From CAZCBN01 sp964496975 (GTDB lineage Bacteria; Planctomycetota; Phycisphaerae; Phycisphaerales; UBA1924), in the NCBI GenBank assembly GCA_964496975.1, contig CAZCBN010000007.1, positions 1 through 48,747 on the forward strand: a DNA stretch of 48,747 nt. Reading direction: 5' to 3'. Both the position numbers and the translations under genes were made by a program. The notes beneath the pieces were generated by a model. The model was not told the origin of the DNA. It saw nothing but the letters and a program-made list of their open reading frames with translations, and ran no database searches. Of this stretch, positions 16,462 to 25,014 are shown piece after piece. Positions within the stretch are counted from its first letter, which is position 1. Each line of letters begins with the position of its first letter.

Positions 16462-17652
16462 CTACGCCGCTGGTTCGGCGCGAGCGGCGAGGCCCAGCAC
16501 GCGCTCCACGACATCGGCGGTGCTTTGGGCGGCGTTTCGGTGGGCGAAGGCCGCGGAGATTTTGATGAGCTCGTCCCGCTGCGCGGCGGCGGCGGCGGGG
16601 TTTTCCAGCAGTGCGACGGCCTCGGTGACGAGGGGGCTGGAGCCGCCGAAGTGCGGGACAAGCTCGGGGACGATCCGCCGGCCCGCGACGAGGTTGGGCA
16701 GGGTGAAGAAGGGCGTGCGGACGAGCCAGCGGCCCAGCACGTTGTAGAGCAGGCGGCTCGACTTGTAGACGACCACCATCGGCTTGTGCTGCCGCGCGAC
16801 CTGCAGGGTGACGGTGCCGCTGACCACGAGCGCGAGGTCGCACCACGCGATGACGGCGTCGGTCTGCCGGGTGACGAGGCGAAGGCTCTCGGGCCAGCCG
16901 GCGGCGAGGCCCGGGGAGAGGGGGGGCGCGGCGGCGATGGCGCGAAGGGTGTGCTCGTGCTCCGGGGCGGCGGCGGCGACGACGCCGGCCAGGCCGGCGT
17001 GCTCGGCCTTCAACCGGCGGAACGCGTCGAGGAGGATGGGGAAGTTTTTGTCAATCTCGGCGGGGCGGCTCCCGGGCATGAGGGCGAGGCGGGGCGAGCC
17101 CTCGCCCAGGGCCGCGGCGTGCTGCGACAGGGCGGCGAGATCCAGCGGGTGGTCATAGAGCGGGTGGCCCACGAAGGCGGCGGGGACGTGGTGCTGGCGG
17201 AAAAAGGGCTCCTCAAAGGGGAGGAGGCAGCAGACAAAGTCGGTGAGCCGGCGGAGCTTGCCGATGCGCCAGCGGCCCCAGGCCCAGATCTGCGGGGCGA
17301 CGAGGTGCACGACCTTCACGCCGCGGGCCTTGGCCATCTCGCAGATGGGGAAGTTGGCGGCGGGCGAGTCAACGGGGATGTGCAGGTCGACGCGGTTGGC
17401 GTCGAGGAAGTCGCGGACGCGGGCGTTGATGCGCTGGTGCTCGGCAATTTTCGCGGGGCCGGGGAGGCCCATGACGGCGTCTTTGCCGGTCTGCTCGATG
17501 ATGTCGGCGCCGGCGGCGGCCATGCGTGGGCCGCCCCAGGCGGAGATGCGCAGGCCCGGGTGCCGGTGCCGCAGGGCCGCGATGACGGCGGCGGCGTGGT
17601 CGTCGCCGCTGGGCTCGAAGCCGGTCATGAGGATGTGCGGGGTGCCGGTCAA
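16462..17652 (-). CDS. lpxB: Lipid-A-disaccharide synthase
   Basis: This 396-residue GT-B enzyme joins UDP-diacylglucosamine and lipid X to make the lipid A disaccharide at the inner membrane. LpxB motifs are present in order: a GFEPSGDDH start (family GExSGD), a VDSPAANFPI strand (family DSPDFN), APQIWAWGRWR (about residue 118), FVGHPLYDH (about 160), LMPGSRPAEI (about 197), VSGTVTLQVA, and a late membrane-associating PMVVVYKSS-YNVLGRWL. The start is TTG 17652: the first ATG (17628) would delete the first beta strand (HILMTG). A TAAACT hexamer 7 nt upstream of the TTG suggests a leaderless transcript. No other lpx gene lies nearby. Confidence 0.92.
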   Translation of the reverse strand: MTGTPHILMTGFEPSGDDHAAAVIAALRHRHPGLRISAWGGPRMAAAGADIIEQTGKDAVMGLPGPAKIAEHQRINARVRDFLDANRVDLHIPVDSPAANFPICEMAKARGVKVVHLVAPQIWAWGRWRIGKLRRLTDFVCCLLPFEEPFFRQHHVPAAFVGHPLYDHPLDLAALSQHAAALGEGSPRLALMPGSRPAEIDKNFPILLDAFRRLKAEHAGLAGVVAAAAPEHEHTLRAIAAAPPLSPGLAAGWPESLRLVTRQTDAVIAWCDLALVVSGTVTLQVARQHKPMVVVYKSSRLLYNVLGRWLVRTPFFTLPNLVAGRRIVPELVPHFGGSSPLVTEAVALLENPAAAAAQRDELIKISAAFAHRNAAQSTADVVERVLGLAARAEPAA

Positions 17653-17659
17653 GGTGGCG

Positions 17660-17665
17660 AGTTTA
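17660..17665 (-). promoter_or_regulatory. Putative -10 element (TAAACT) for lpxB, leaderless layout
   Basis: TAAACT on the minus strand lies 7 nt before the TTG start. It would place transcription start at or next to the start codon. No -35 match was seen. Confidence 0.45.
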
Positions 17666-17748
17666 GGAATGGCGCTGCGGGCTCGGCTCGGGGCACGCGG
17701 GCCGGGGAGCTGGGCGGGCGGGCCCGCGCCCGGGCAGGTCGGCCTTGG

Positions 17749-18471
17749 CTAAAAGCCGGCCTCGGCGAGCCACTCGCTGGGGCGCTGGTCCATGGCGGTG
17801 GCGATGGCGAGCAGGCTCTCAAGGCTCGGCAGGTGGGCGCCGCGCTCGACGGCGGAGAGCTGGCTCACGGAGACGCCGCTGGACTCGCTCAGGTCCTTCA
17901 GCGTCCAGCCGCGGCCGGTGCGGGCGAGGCGGATGTGCAGGCCCAGCCCCAGGCGCAGGCGGTCCTGCGGGCGCTGGCCCAGGCCGAAGGCCTGCGCGGC
18001 CTGTTGCAGCACGCGGTGCAGGGCCTCGACGGCGAAGGGCTTGGCGAGGTAGTCGAAGGCGTCTTGCTTGAAGATCTCACGCATCGAGTCCAGCGTGGGG
18101 TAGCCGGTGACGACGATGACGCACAGCTTGGGCCAGCGCTCGCGGAGGCGGGCGAGGACGTCCTCGCCCGTGTCCTTGCCCATCTTCATGTCGAGCAGCA
18201 CGACGTCGGGCAGGCGGACGGCGATGGACTCGACGAGGCCGTCGGCGCTGTCGAACGTGCGGAGCTGGTGGCCCGCGGGCTCGAGCACGGCGCGGAGGTA
18301 CTCGCGGAAGTCGGCGTCGTCGTCGAGCGCGGCGATGTCCAGCGGGGGGATGCCGGCGGCTTCACCTGCGGGAAGCGGAACGGGCAGCGTCGCGGGGGCG
18401 GGGGCCGGGGGCGGGCCAGACCCGGGGCCGGCGGCGGGGGGAGAGGGGGTTGGCTCGTGGTGCGGCTTCAT
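17749..18471 (-). CDS. Response regulator: receiver domain fused to XRE/Cro-type HTH
   Basis: The product has 240 residues. A Pro-rich lead (1-44) precedes a receiver domain (about 45-150) with acidic pocket D51/D52, phospho-acceptor D94 (LLDMKM), T122 (VVTGY) and K144 (AKPF). The C-terminus (about 175-235) is an XRE/Cro HTH: LGLHIRLARTGRGWTLKDL, SSGVSVSQLSAVERG, PSLESLLAIATAM. Most response regulators use OmpR, NarL or Fis-type output; receiver plus XRE is uncommon, so DNA binding may be coupled to phosphorylation in an unusual way. It follows the histidine kinase gene by 115 nt on the same strand and is very likely its partner. ATG 18471 lacks a good ribosome binding site; upstream frame is low complexity. 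Confidence 0.88.
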   Translation of the reverse strand: MKPHHEPTPSPPAAGPGSGPPPAPAPATLPVPLPAGEAAGIPPLDIAALDDDADFREYLRAVLEPAGHQLRTFDSADGLVESIAVRLPDVVLLDMKMGKDTGEDVLARLRERWPKLCVIVVTGYPTLDSMREIFKQDAFDYLAKPFAVEALHRVLQQAAQAFGLGQRPQDRLRLGLGLHIRLARTGRGWTLKDLSESSGVSVSQLSAVERGAHLPSLESLLAIATAMDQRPSEWLAEAGF

Positions 18472-18586
18472 TGTGTTTCGCGATCGGGGGCCGGCACGGG
18501 GAGGCGGGGCGGGGTTCGGCGAGGCGGGCGGGCGGGGCCGCGGGCACGCGGCATCATCGACGCTTCCGCGGCGGTGTGCAACCGGA

Positions 18587-20239
18587 TCAGCCTCGCGGCG
18601 CGGCGGAGGCTTCGGACTCTGCGGACGCCGCTTCGGGCGCGGGCGGCGCGTGGCCCGGGGGGCCCTGCGGCAGCAGGATCTCAAAGACGGCCCCGGTGCG
18701 GCCCGGCGTGTCGGGCCCTCGCGCGACGATCACGCCGCCGTGCTCGGTCACGATGCCCTCCACGACCGCGAGGCCCAGGCCCGTGCCGTGGGCGTCGAGC
18801 CGGGTGGAGGCGAAGGGCTCGAAGAGCACGGGGAGGATGGCGGGATCAATACCGGGGCCGTTGTCCTGCACGGTGATGAGGGTCCAGTCGGCGCCGTCGC
18901 GCTGCACCGGGGCGGCGCGGACGACGACGCAGGGCGGGTCGGCCGGGGCGCGGGCGTCGGCGGAGGGGCCGCCGGGCCGCGGGGCGGCGAAGGCGTCGAC
19001 GGCGTTGCGCACAAGGTTCACGACAACCTGGAGCATGCGGTCTGCATCGGCCCACACGGCGAAGCCGGCGGGCACCTCGTGCCGCAGCGCGACGCCCGCG
19101 GCCCGGCGATCAAGCCGGACGAGGGTGAACGCCTCGTCCACAAGGGGCGGCAGCGGCACGAGCTCTCGCCTGGGCGAACGGGCCCGGGCGAAGTCGAGCA
19201 GGCCCTCGCTGAGCCGCTCCAGCCGGCCCACGACGCGGCGGAGGAGCTGCGCCTCGCTGTCGGGGAGGCCGGCGGCGGGGGCCTTGGCGAGTTTTTCCAC
19301 GAGGCCCTTGGCGACGGCGAGGGGCGTGTTCAGCTCGTGCGCGATGCCGGCGGACATCATGCCGATGCTCGCGAGGCGGTCGGCGCCCTCCAGGTTGCGC
19401 CGGGCGTTTTCCAGGCGGTGGTTCTTCAGCCGCAGATCGGCGGCGACGTGCTCGAGGCGGGAGAGGGCGACGGCGAGCTCGGCCTCCTGCCGCCGCAGGG
19501 CACGCATGGACTCGTTGCGGCTGCGCATGATCTCGCCGATCTCGTCGTTCGGGATCATCGACTCGGGCACGAGCTCGTTGCGCTGGTCGCCCGCCTGCAC
19601 GGCTCGCTCGGCCCGGAGCATCGTGCGGATGGGCGAGTAAACGTGCCGGGGCAGGACGAAGACCTCAAGGGAGACGGCGACCAGGGCGTACAGCACGATC
19701 ATCGACGCGACGACGAGGGCGTACACCCGCGTCGCGGCCGCCCGGGCCCCGGGGAGCCGCGCGGAAACGACGAGCGCCTGCGGCTCGTCCGCGGCGGAGG
19801 CCGGGCCGGCGAGCCGATCGGTCGGCGGGGGCGTGACGACCAGGCGGGTGGTCCAGCCGGCGGGGCCGCGCACCGTGATCGGCGCGCGCAGATCGAGGGC
19901 CCGCGCGACGTCGGCCGGTCGCAGGCCCAGCATCGAGGCCGGCCCGCGGCGGACGCGCAGGCCCTCGGCCCCGTCCGGGCCCGCGGCCTCGTCCGGGCCC
20001 GCGGGGGATGCGTCGGCCCGGAGTTGCAGGGCGTCGTCGGCCCGCTGCGCCTCGGCGCTGCGCACGACGCCGTCCACCGCGGGGCGGAGGGCCACGAGCA
20101 GCACGCCCGTGAGCAGGAGGGTGAAGAGCGTGTGGAGCGCGATGAGCTTTTGCCGGATGCGCAGGCCGGCGAGCGGGCCCGCGGGGCCGCGGTCGTAGCC
20201 GAGCAGGACGAGCAGGCGGTCTGGGATCGTTCGCGGCAC
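18587..20239 (-). CDS. Membrane sensor histidine kinase
   Basis: The 550-residue kinase has a first membrane span at about 32-52, a periplasmic sensor region of roughly 115 residues with no recognised fold, a second span at about 171-195, a HAMP-like linker (200-250), a coiled coil (250-290), a HisKA helix with phospho-acceptor H301 (GIAHELNTPLAV) and an HATPase domain: N box VNLVRNAVDAF (about 407-417), DNGPGI (459-464) and GTGLGLAVVEG (485-495). It would sense an envelope signal and phosphorylate the receiver-XRE protein downstream. It starts with GTG at 20239; a TACGTT hexamer 6 nt before it suggests a leaderless transcript, and the next in-frame start is well inside the protein. It is divergent from rsmB. 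Confidence 0.92.
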   Translation of the reverse strand: MPRTIPDRLLVLLGYDRGPAGPLAGLRIRQKLIALHTLFTLLLTGVLLVALRPAVDGVVRSAEAQRADDALQLRADASPAGPDEAAGPDGAEGLRVRRGPASMLGLRPADVARALDLRAPITVRGPAGWTTRLVVTPPPTDRLAGPASAADEPQALVVSARLPGARAAATRVYALVVASMIVLYALVAVSLEVFVLPRHVYSPIRTMLRAERAVQAGDQRNELVPESMIPNDEIGEIMRSRNESMRALRRQEAELAVALSRLEHVAADLRLKNHRLENARRNLEGADRLASIGMMSAGIAHELNTPLAVAKGLVEKLAKAPAAGLPDSEAQLLRRVVGRLERLSEGLLDFARARSPRRELVPLPPLVDEAFTLVRLDRRAAGVALRHEVPAGFAVWADADRMLQVVVNLVRNAVDAFAAPRPGGPSADARAPADPPCVVVRAAPVQRDGADWTLITVQDNGPGIDPAILPVLFEPFASTRLDAHGTGLGLAVVEGIVTEHGGVIVARGPDTPGRTGAVFEILLPQGPPGHAPPAPEAASAESEASAAPRG

Positions 20240-20245
20240 GCGTGC

Positions 20246-20251
20246 AACGTA
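20246..20251 (-). promoter_or_regulatory. Putative -10 element (TACGTT) for the histidine kinase, leaderless layout
   Basis: TACGTT on the minus strand is separated by GCACGC from the GTG start. The divergent rsmB hexamer lies 67 bp away, so two promoters share an 89-bp region. Confidence 0.45.
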
Positions 20252-20317
20252 CCCGCGTCGGCGGGCGGGCGGGCTCTCGGGTCGCGGCCCCCGGGGCGGA
20301 CGGGGGCCTGCGCCTTC

Positions 20318-20323
20318 TAGAGT
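20318..20323 (+). promoter_or_regulatory. Putative -10 element (TAGAGT) for rsmB, leaderless layout
   Basis: TAGAGT is followed by GCGGC and the rsmB ATG. There is no Shine-Dalgarno sequence in between. Confidence 0.45.
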
Positions 20324-20328
20324 GCGGC

Positions 20329-21723
20329 ATGCCCAGATCCCAAGCCGACGCCGATCGCCCCGGGGCCGCCCCGCCCGCCACGGCGGCGCCCTCGGCCCGG
20401 GAGGCGGCGTGCCGGCGGCTCGCCGCCGACGCGCGGCGCTTCCCCGACCTGCTGCCGGGACAGCCCGATATCACGGGCCTGAGCGAGCGCGACGCGTCGC
20501 TCGCGATCGCCGTGCACGAGGCCGCGGTGCGGCAGTGGCCGGCGCTGGGCTACCTCATCGAACGGGCGACGGACCGGGCGTTTTCCACCCTTGACGCCCC
20601 GGTCCGCGGCGCGATGCTGGCGGGGGCGGCGCAGCTTTTGCTGCTCGACCGCGTGCCGGCGCACGCGGCCCTGCACGAAACCGTCGAGTGCGCGAAGCGC
20701 GGCTGCGCCCCCGGCGCCCACCGCCTGGTGAACGCGGGCCTCCGCCGCCTCGCCGAGCTGCGGGGCGATGAGCCCGCACGGGCCGTGTGGTACGACCGGG
20801 CCGACGAGTTGCCCCGGGGCGACGGCGGCGCGACGCCCCTCGCCCACCCGGTCTGGCCGGCGGACCCGGCGCGGCGGCTCGCGCTGGTCACGGGCGTGGC
20901 CCCGGGACTTGTCGCCTCATGGGCCGACGCCTTCGGCGTTGACGCGGCCCGGGCGATGGCCCTGAACGCCCTCGTCCGGCCTCCCACCCTGCTGAACATC
21001 GAGCACGCCCGGGCGCCCCTGCCCCCCGGCGTCAGCATGCCGCACGAGGAAGCGGGCACCGCCATCTACACCGGGCCACGTGCAGAGCTCGCGTCGCTCA
21101 TCGAGCGGTGCCCGGGCGTGTGGGTGCAGGATCCGGGCAGCGCGGCCTCGGTGCGTCTCGCCGCGCAGGCCCTCGCCGACGGCCCGCCGCCCGAGCTCAT
21201 CATCGACCTGTGCGCCGGGCAGGGGACCAAGACGCGTCAACTGCTCGCGCATTTCCCCGGGGCAACGGTCGTCGCGGCCGAGGTGGACGACGCCCGGCTC
21301 CAGACGCTGCGCACGGTGTTTTCGGGCGAGCCGCGGGTCGACGTGCGGCACGCGGACGAGGCGGCGTCGGCGTTCGCGGGCCGGGCGGGGCTCGTCGTGC
21401 TCGACGTGCCGTGCTCGAACACCGGCGTGCTGGCGCGGAGGCCCCAGGCGCGGCACCGCTTCGGCGCGTCGCAGACGGCGCGGCTTGTGCAAACACAGCG
21501 CGAGATCATCACGGCGGGCGGGTCGATGCTGGCCCCGTCGGGCGCGGTGCTGTACGCGACGTGCTCGGTGCAGCACGAGGAGAACGCGGCGCAGACCGCC
21601 TGGGCCGCCGAGGAGCTGGGCCTGCGTGTCGCGGCCGAGTCGCTCCGCCTGCCCAGGGGCGAGCCGGGCGGCCCCGCGGGGCGTCACGCCGACGGGGCCT
21701 ACGCGTGCGTGCTCAGGCCGTAG
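20329..21723 (+). CDS. rsmB: 16S rRNA (cytosine-967 C5) methyltransferase
   Basis: This 464-residue enzyme has the RsmB/Sun arrangement: an N-terminal NusB-like helical domain (about 20-150, with VRGAMLAGAAQLLLLDRVPAH and LVNAGLRRLAE), then an RsmB-type Rossmann methyltransferase. SAM motif IDLCAGQGTKTRQLL begins near residue 293, the motif IV cysteine is in DVPCSNTGVLARRP (about 358), and the catalytic-loop cysteine is in YATCSVQHEEN (about 408). It methylates C967 of 16S rRNA in the family model. The middle region (about 150-230) is rather divergent from Escherichia RsmB. ATG 20329 is preferred to upstream in-frame ATG 20242 because the intervening sequence is low complexity and holds the TAGAGT promoter-like hexamer. 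Confidence 0.88.
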   Translation: MPRSQADADRPGAAPPATAAPSAREAACRRLAADARRFPDLLPGQPDITGLSERDASLAIAVHEAAVRQWPALGYLIERATDRAFSTLDAPVRGAMLAGAAQLLLLDRVPAHAALHETVECAKRGCAPGAHRLVNAGLRRLAELRGDEPARAVWYDRADELPRGDGGATPLAHPVWPADPARRLALVTGVAPGLVASWADAFGVDAARAMALNALVRPPTLLNIEHARAPLPPGVSMPHEEAGTAIYTGPRAELASLIERCPGVWVQDPGSAASVRLAAQALADGPPPELIIDLCAGQGTKTRQLLAHFPGATVVAAEVDDARLQTLRTVFSGEPRVDVRHADEAASAFAGRAGLVVLDVPCSNTGVLARRPQARHRFGASQTARLVQTQREIITAGGSMLAPSGAVLYATCSVQHEENAAQTAWAAEELGLRVAAESLRLPRGEPGGPAGRHADGAYACVLRP

Positions 21724-21726
21724 ACT
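21721..21726 (+). promoter_or_regulatory. Putative -10 element (TAGACT) upstream of the EIIA gene
   Basis: TAGACT overlaps the rsmB stop codon and would start a transcript with a leader of roughly 120 nt before the EIIA ATG at 21854. No -35 match was seen; read-through from rsmB is also possible. Confidence 0.3.
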
Positions 21727-21853
21727 TGCCACGAGGGGCAGCGGCCGAAGCGGGCCGCGGCCCTCTGGGCGAAACGCCCACCGTGAACGCCGGCCCCCGG
21801 GGCACGGCGGAACGACCCACGAGCCTCCGATCCGCCGGGGAACACCGCACGCC

Positions 21854-22315
21854 ATGAACCTGCTCGACATTCTTTCCGTGGACTGTGTTCGGGCCCCGCT
21901 CGCGGCGTCGGAGAAGCGCGGCGCGATCGACGAGCTCGTGGAGCTGCTCGCCGCGTCGGGCCGCTGCGACGACCCCAAGTCGCTCAAGGAAGCGGTGTGG
22001 ACGCGCGAACAGACGCGGACCACGGGCATCGGCCACGGGCTGGCCATCCCGCACGGCAAGGCCCCGGGCCTGCGCGACCTGGCGATGGCGATCGGCAAGC
22101 CCGCGCAGCCGATGGAGTTCGACGCCATCGACGCCCAGCCCGTGCGCCTCATCGTGCTCCTTGCCAGCCCGCCGGACCGGACGAGCGACCACATCCAGGC
22201 GCTCGCGAAGGTGAGCAAGCTCATGCACGCCGAGGCGTTCCGCGCCGCGATTTACGCCGCGAGCAGCCCGGAAGAGATCATCGCCCACATCCGCAAGCAG
22301 GAACAGGGGGCGTGA
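21854..22315 (+). CDS. Stand-alone PTS EIIA (fructose/nitrogen-type) protein
   Basis: The product has 153 residues and is a single EIIA domain of the PtsN/FruA class: an LLAASGRCDD helix region, WTREQTRTTGIGHGLAIPHGK with phospho-acceptor H67 (IPHGK) and H61, and VRLIVLLASP-x(6)-HIQALAKVSKLM. In the phosphotransferase system this histidine receives phosphate from HPr-type proteins. No sugar permease (EIIB/EIIC), HPr or EI gene lies in the window, so a regulatory role like PtsN is more likely than sugar uptake. It follows rsmB by 130 nt on the same strand and ends 36 bp from the convergent ExbB-type gene. Confidence 0.9.
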   Translation: MNLLDILSVDCVRAPLAASEKRGAIDELVELLAASGRCDDPKSLKEAVWTREQTRTTGIGHGLAIPHGKAPGLRDLAMAIGKPAQPMEFDAIDAQPVRLIVLLASPPDRTSDHIQALAKVSKLMHAEAFRAAIYAASSPEEIIAHIRKQEQGA

Positions 22316-22351
22316 GCCCCGCCGAGGCCTCGGCACGCCCGACGCGTCGCG

Positions 22352-23200
22352 TTACCCGCGGGCGTCGCGCAGGCCGTTGCCGCGGGCCGCGGCGTCTCGG
22401 GCGGCGGGTTCCCTCGCGGCGGCGTCCTTGGAGGCGGGCTCGGCCCGGGCCCGGTCTGCTGGGGCCGTGGGGGCCGGGGCGGGTGCGGCCGCGCCGGTCG
22501 CTTCGATCGCCGCCGCGGCGAGCATTTCCAGCCGCGAGAGCGCCCGATCGGCCTGGGCCCTGAACACCGCGTGCGGGAAGATCGTCGTGAGCGCGACGAT
22601 GAGGCCCAGCGCCGTCGTGAGCAGCGCCTCGGCGATGCCGGCCGCCACCACCGTCGGGTCGTTCACCGATTGGTCGGCGCCGAGCAGCTTGAAGCTGCCG
22701 ATGATGCCCGTCACCGTGCCCAGGATGCCCAGCATCGGCGCGGCGGTGATGATCACCGCGTGCGTGGTCGCGAAGCGTTCGAGCCGGGGCCGCAGCGCCT
22801 CGGCACGCTCCTGCGCAAACGCCGGGCTGACGGCCCCGCCCGCGGCCTCGGCCAGCAAGTCCGCCAGATATCGGCCGTAGATGGACGGGTCGCGGGCCCC
22901 GGCGGCGGCGGCCCCCTTGTAGTCCTTGCGGCGGACGAGCGAGAGCACGCCCTCCACCCGCCGGCTCTCGGCGGCGCCGTGCGTCGCAAGCCAGAACAAC
23001 CCGCGCTCCACGGTCAGCGAGAGCGACAGCAGGCTCAGGGCCAGCAGCGGGTACATCACCCAGCCGCCGGCGCGAACCAGCCGAACCGCCTCCTCTCCAA
23101 GGCCCTGCGCCAACAACGGCACCACGGCGAGGGTTGGGCCGCAGGCCGGGCCGCAGGAGAGAAGGGACGGGGAGCCATCGGCGAATACGTCAGGGAGCAT
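22352..23200 (-). CDS. MotA/TolQ/ExbB-family proton channel subunit
   Basis: The product has 282 residues and three membrane spans in ExbB/TolQ arrangement: WVMYPLLALSLLSLSLTVER (about 47-66), then after a cytoplasmic region, HAVIITAAPMLGILGTVTGIIGSF (about 148-172) and AGIAEALLTTALGLIVALTTIF (about 190-212). The glycine-rich LGILGTVTGI and the T/L-rich third span line the proton path in this family. The C-terminal 50 residues are an Ala/Pro/Arg-rich low-complexity tail. Partners (ExbD/TolR) are normally encoded directly downstream, but here a convergent EIIA gene lies there and no partner is in the window. ATG 23200 is chosen as the start nearest the first conserved span; the ribosome binding site is poor. 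Confidence 0.88.
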   Translation of the reverse strand: MLPDVFADGSPSLLSCGPACGPTLAVVPLLAQGLGEEAVRLVRAGGWVMYPLLALSLLSLSLTVERGLFWLATHGAAESRRVEGVLSLVRRKDYKGAAAAGARDPSIYGRYLADLLAEAAGGAVSPAFAQERAEALRPRLERFATTHAVIITAAPMLGILGTVTGIIGSFKLLGADQSVNDPTVVAAGIAEALLTTALGLIVALTTIFPHAVFRAQADRALSRLEMLAAAAIEATGAAAPAPAPTAPADRARAEPASKDAAAREPAARDAAARGNGLRDARG

Positions 23201-23666
23201 GGTCGTCTCGGCGGCGGCGGACCAACCGCGGCAGAACACCCGCGGCGGAACACCGGCCGCGGTCGGGGGCCCGCTTCGCCGTGGAACGCGCGTCGAGGGG
23301 CCACGGGCCCCGGGCGGTCGCGCGCGGCGGGCCCCCGTTATACTCCGCCGCTTCCGAGCCCGTCGCCCCGAAGGCCCGCCGGCGGGTGCTCCGCGGCCGG
23401 CCCCCGGCCGCCCCGCGACCCACGGCGGCCCACCGCGGCCCCCCGACGCCGGCGGACGCCCGCCGACGCGGTGCCGGCTCGGGTCCCGTCGTTCCGCGTC
23501 CCGTCCGGTCCCGTTGAGCCACGCGCCCCCACACACCCGTATGCCCCGGGCAGACCACCACACACCCGTTGCAAGACCCACCGCGGCCGAGGCGAGCCCT
23601 CCCCGCCGCGAACCCGCACCGGCCCCACGCGCCACGCCCGCGCCCCCCTCGAGCGACGAGTCCCCC
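23201..23666. other. Divergent intergenic region, GC-rich, with one promoter-like hexamer
   Basis: This 466-bp stretch separates the ExbB-type gene (minus) and the polyprenyl synthase gene (plus). It holds a TATACT hexamer at 23339-23344, a perfect 12-bp palindrome CCCGCCGGCGGG near 23377, and a GGCCGGCCCCCGGCC near 23395, so a transcript from TATACT would have a long folded leader of about 315 nt. Nothing recognisable as an RNA gene was seen. Confidence 0.5.
23339..23344 (+). promoter_or_regulatory. Putative -10 element (TATACT) upstream of the polyprenyl synthase
   Basis: TATACT stands out in surrounding sequence that is nearly all G and C. No start codon follows within 10 nt, so any transcript would carry a leader. 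No -35 match was seen. Confidence 0.4.
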
Positions 23667-24632
23667 ATGCTCGACGCACTCCGCGCCCGTGTCGACGAGC
23701 ACCTGGCCCGTGTCCTGGACGGCGCGGGCCTCGCCCCGACGCTGCGCGACGCCGCGGCGTACGCCCTGCTCGGCGGCGGCAAGCGCGTCCGGCCGGTGCT
23801 CACGCTGCTCGGCGCGCAGGCCAGCGCCGCCGCCGCGGGGTGCGACACCGAGCGGGCCCTCCGCGCCGCCCTCCCCCCGGCGGCCGCGCTCGAACTCGTC
23901 CACGCTTTCAGCCTCGTGCACGACGACCTGCCCGCGCTCGACAACGACGACCTGCGGCGGGGCCGGCCCACGCTGCACGTTCACGCGGGCGAGGCGATGG
24001 CCGTGCTCGCGGGCGACGCCCTGCTCGCCCTCGCCTTCGCCGCCCTTCGCTTCCCCGCGGCGGGCGCGCCGGCCCTGGGCGACCACGCCGCCGCCGCCTG
24101 CGCCGCCGAGGTGGCCCGCGCCACGCTCGACATGATCAGCGGCCAGGTGTGGGACACCCTGGGCGGCCTGCCCGCCGGGCTGGACGATCGAGCGCGGCTC
24201 GACCGCATCCACTCGCACAAGACGGGCGCGCTCATCCGCGCCGCGTGCCGATGCGGCGCGATCGCCGCCTTTGACGCGGCGCCCCCCGCCTCCGCCGGCT
24301 CGCCCGGCGCCGGCGGCCACTCGCCCGACCATGCCGCTCGGTTCACGCGAACGCTCGACACGCTCACGGCGTACGCCGATGCCGTGGGCCTGGTGTTTCA
24401 GATCGTCGACGACCTCATCGACGTGGAGCAGTCGGCCGAGCACACGGGCAAACGCACCGGCAAAGACGCCCAGGCCGGCAAGCTCACGTTCCCGGGCGTC
24501 CTCGGCGTGGACGCAAGCCGGGCCGAGGTGGTCCGGCTCTCGGACCTCGCCGTTCGCGCCGCCCGCTCGCTCGGCCCGGGCGGGGACGCGTTGGCCACCC
24601 TGGCCCAGCGACTGGCCCAGCGGACGCGATGA
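23667..24632 (+). CDS. Short-chain polyprenyl diphosphate synthase (FPP/GGPP synthase, IspA-like)
   Basis: The product has 321 residues and condenses isopentenyl diphosphate with allylic diphosphates. Family motifs: GGGKRVRPVLTLLGA, the first aspartate-rich motif HDDLPALDNDDLRRG (about 84-98, with the two-residue insertion typical of bacterial FPP synthases), HSHKTGALIRAA, and the second motif FQIVDDLIDVE (about 246-256), followed by GKRTGKDAQAGKLTFPG. Chain length cannot be fixed from sequence; farnesyl or geranylgeranyl is likely. ATG 23667 begins at the family's usual MLDALRARVDEHL; an in-frame ATG at 23541 would add a Pro/Ala/Arg-rich extension. It is followed 382 bp later by dxs on the same strand, a common pairing in isoprenoid loci. 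Confidence 0.9.
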   Translation: MLDALRARVDEHLARVLDGAGLAPTLRDAAAYALLGGGKRVRPVLTLLGAQASAAAAGCDTERALRAALPPAAALELVHAFSLVHDDLPALDNDDLRRGRPTLHVHAGEAMAVLAGDALLALAFAALRFPAAGAPALGDHAAAACAAEVARATLDMISGQVWDTLGGLPAGLDDRARLDRIHSHKTGALIRAACRCGAIAAFDAAPPASAGSPGAGGHSPDHAARFTRTLDTLTAYADAVGLVFQIVDDLIDVEQSAEHTGKRTGKDAQAGKLTFPGVLGVDASRAEVVRLSDLAVRAARSLGPGGDALATLAQRLAQRTR

Positions 24633-25014
24633 CCCCCCGGCCCGGTCGGGCCCAATCGGGCCCGCCCAGCAGGCCGCGCCTGGCATCCGATCCCGCCCGC
24701 GCGGAGAACCCCATTCGCATCATGTCACCCGAGTGCCACCCGACCCCTGCCCCCCAACCCCCCCCGGCCTCCGCGGCGAGCCCCGGCCCCGCCGCGTGCG
24801 GCCGCCGACCGGCCTTGGGGCGGTGCAGACCCCGGTTGTGGCTACAATAGTTTCAGAAGAGTTTGAAACCTGACGTCCATCGGGCCGATGCCCCTGGCGT
24901 CCACCGCACCCCGACGGGTTGGCAGATCGAGCAGGGCGACCCGGCGATCATCACTTGACGAGCATGCACCGCACGGGCGGCCGCATGGCTCCCCGCGGAC
25001 GAAAGGCGCCGGAC
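24633..25014. other. Intergenic region upstream of dxs
   Basis: These 382 bp separate the polyprenyl synthase and dxs. Apart from a TACAAT hexamer at 24843-24848 and the AAAGG site before dxs, nothing coding or structured was recognised. The short stretch 24840-24875 is notably A/T-rich for this genome. Confidence 0.5.
24843..24848 (+). promoter_or_regulatory. Putative -10 element (TACAAT) for dxs
   Basis: TACAAT is the closest match to TATAAT on the plus strand near dxs, in an A/T-rich patch. It would give a leader of about 160 nt before ATG 25015. No convincing -35 at 16-18 bp. Confidence 0.5.

Noticed and set aside
24633..25014. Short open frames upstream of dxs as genes
   Set aside because: No ribosome binding site, no recognisable domain, and codon use unlike the neighbours.
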